This document shows, one piece after another, positions 4,898 through 5,149 of a stretch of 5,149 nt of DNA. The notes below the pieces were generated by a model. That model did no database searches. It saw only the letters and a program-made list of their open reading frames with translations, and was not told the DNA's origin. Every line of letters begins with the position of its first letter. Positions within the stretch are counted from its first letter, which is position 1. Both the position numbers and the translations under genes were made by a program. The DNA lies in assembly GCA_020061125.1 (NCBI GenBank), contig JAGUYV010000367.1, positions 1-5,149 on the forward strand, given 5' to 3'. The stretch is from a bacterium (GTDB lineage: Bacteria > UBP15 > UBA6099 > DSWB01).

Positions 4898-5149
4898 ACC
4901 CGGAACGCACCAGAAAACTCCTCGAACAGATCCGCGGCGGCGAGGTGTCCGTGGACGAAGCCATGGACCGGTTGCGCAACCTGCCCTTCGAGGATCTGCA
5001 ATTCGCGAAAATCGATCATCACCGCGCCATGCGCAAGGGCTATCCCGAAGCCGTGTACTGCGAGGGCAAAGCGCCCGAGCACATTCTGGACATCGCGCGG
5101 GCCGTGGCTTCGGCGCGCGAGAACCTGCTGCTCACGCGCGTGCCTGCGG
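4894..5149 (+). CDS. larB: LarB, pyridinium-3,5-biscarboxylic acid mononucleotide synthase (N-terminal part)
   Basis: The first 85 residues are present and the gene runs off the window. LarB carboxylates the pyridinium ring of nicotinic acid adenine dinucleotide and hydrolyses it, giving the biscarboxylate mononucleotide that LarE sulfurates. The N-terminal family features are 'LLEQIRGGEVSVDEAMDRLR' (9-28), 'LPFEDLQFAKIDHHRAMRKG' (30-49), and 'PEAVYCEGKAPEHILDIA' (51-68), the last matching the typical F-x-EGKTPEQ block. The AIR-carboxylase-like catalytic domain with its covalent cysteine lies beyond the window. The start codon overlaps the larE stop as ATGA (4894-4897), showing tight translational coupling; GGAGA at 4877-4881 inside larE is a slightly distant ribosome binding site. 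Confidence 0.9.
   Translation, partial: MNPERTRKLLEQIRGGEVSVDEAMDRLRNLPFEDLQFAKIDHHRAMRKGYPEAVYCEGKAPEHILDIARAVASARENLLLTRVPA

Overview
This is a G+C-rich bacterial window (by eye roughly 60% G+C, not computed). It has compact protein genes, short intergenic gaps and no RNA genes, transposons or CRISPR. The phylum cannot be fixed from the sequence alone. A Sec-exported phosphoesterase, a sphingosine-1-phosphate-lyase-like enzyme and a nickel-pincer (lar) gene set are compatible with an anaerobic or facultative Gram-negative lineage. Degenerate short tandem repeats between genes make me think of PVC-type or Desulfobacterota-like genomes, but that is a weak impression.

Layout, left to right. 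Bases 3-434 (+) are the C-terminal end of a PLP-dependent lyase of the sphingosine-1-phosphate lyase type. It converges on a minus-strand two-gene operon across a ~104-base gap that holds an 8-base tandem duplication and a degenerate heptamer repeat. The operon, transcribed right to left, is an acetoacetate-decarboxylase-superfamily protein (2485-1595) followed 27 bases later by a ketopantoate-reductase-like dehydrogenase (1567-539). A ~173-base divergent control region (2486-2658) carries a sigma70-like promoter for this operon, a 10-base palindrome, a promoter for the rightward gene and a strong inverted repeat at that gene's predicted transcript start. The rightward gene (2659-3891) encodes a secreted calcineurin-like metallophosphoesterase. 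A 172-base gap (3892-4063) contains a GC-rich hairpin, a degenerate 9-base tandem repeat and a TATAAT promoter. It leads into larE (4064-4897), which overlaps larB (4894 to the window end) by 4 bases.

Functionally there are three modules. The decarboxylase-like/reductase-like pair probably works in sequence on a keto acid; its substrate is unknown. The lar genes make the nickel-pincer nucleotide cofactor used by lactate racemase and other LarA-type 2-hydroxyacid racemases/epimerases. LarE here has the three-cysteine arrangement (CxxC plus a distal Cys) associated with iron-sulfur-containing LarE proteins rather than the single-cysteine sacrificial type. The exported phosphoesterase stands alone. 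I see no clearly new multi-gene system. The most interesting items are the uncharacterised ADC-like/PanE-like pair with an altered active-site lysine pair, the three-cysteine LarE, and the hairpin at the predicted 5' end of the phosphoesterase mRNA.
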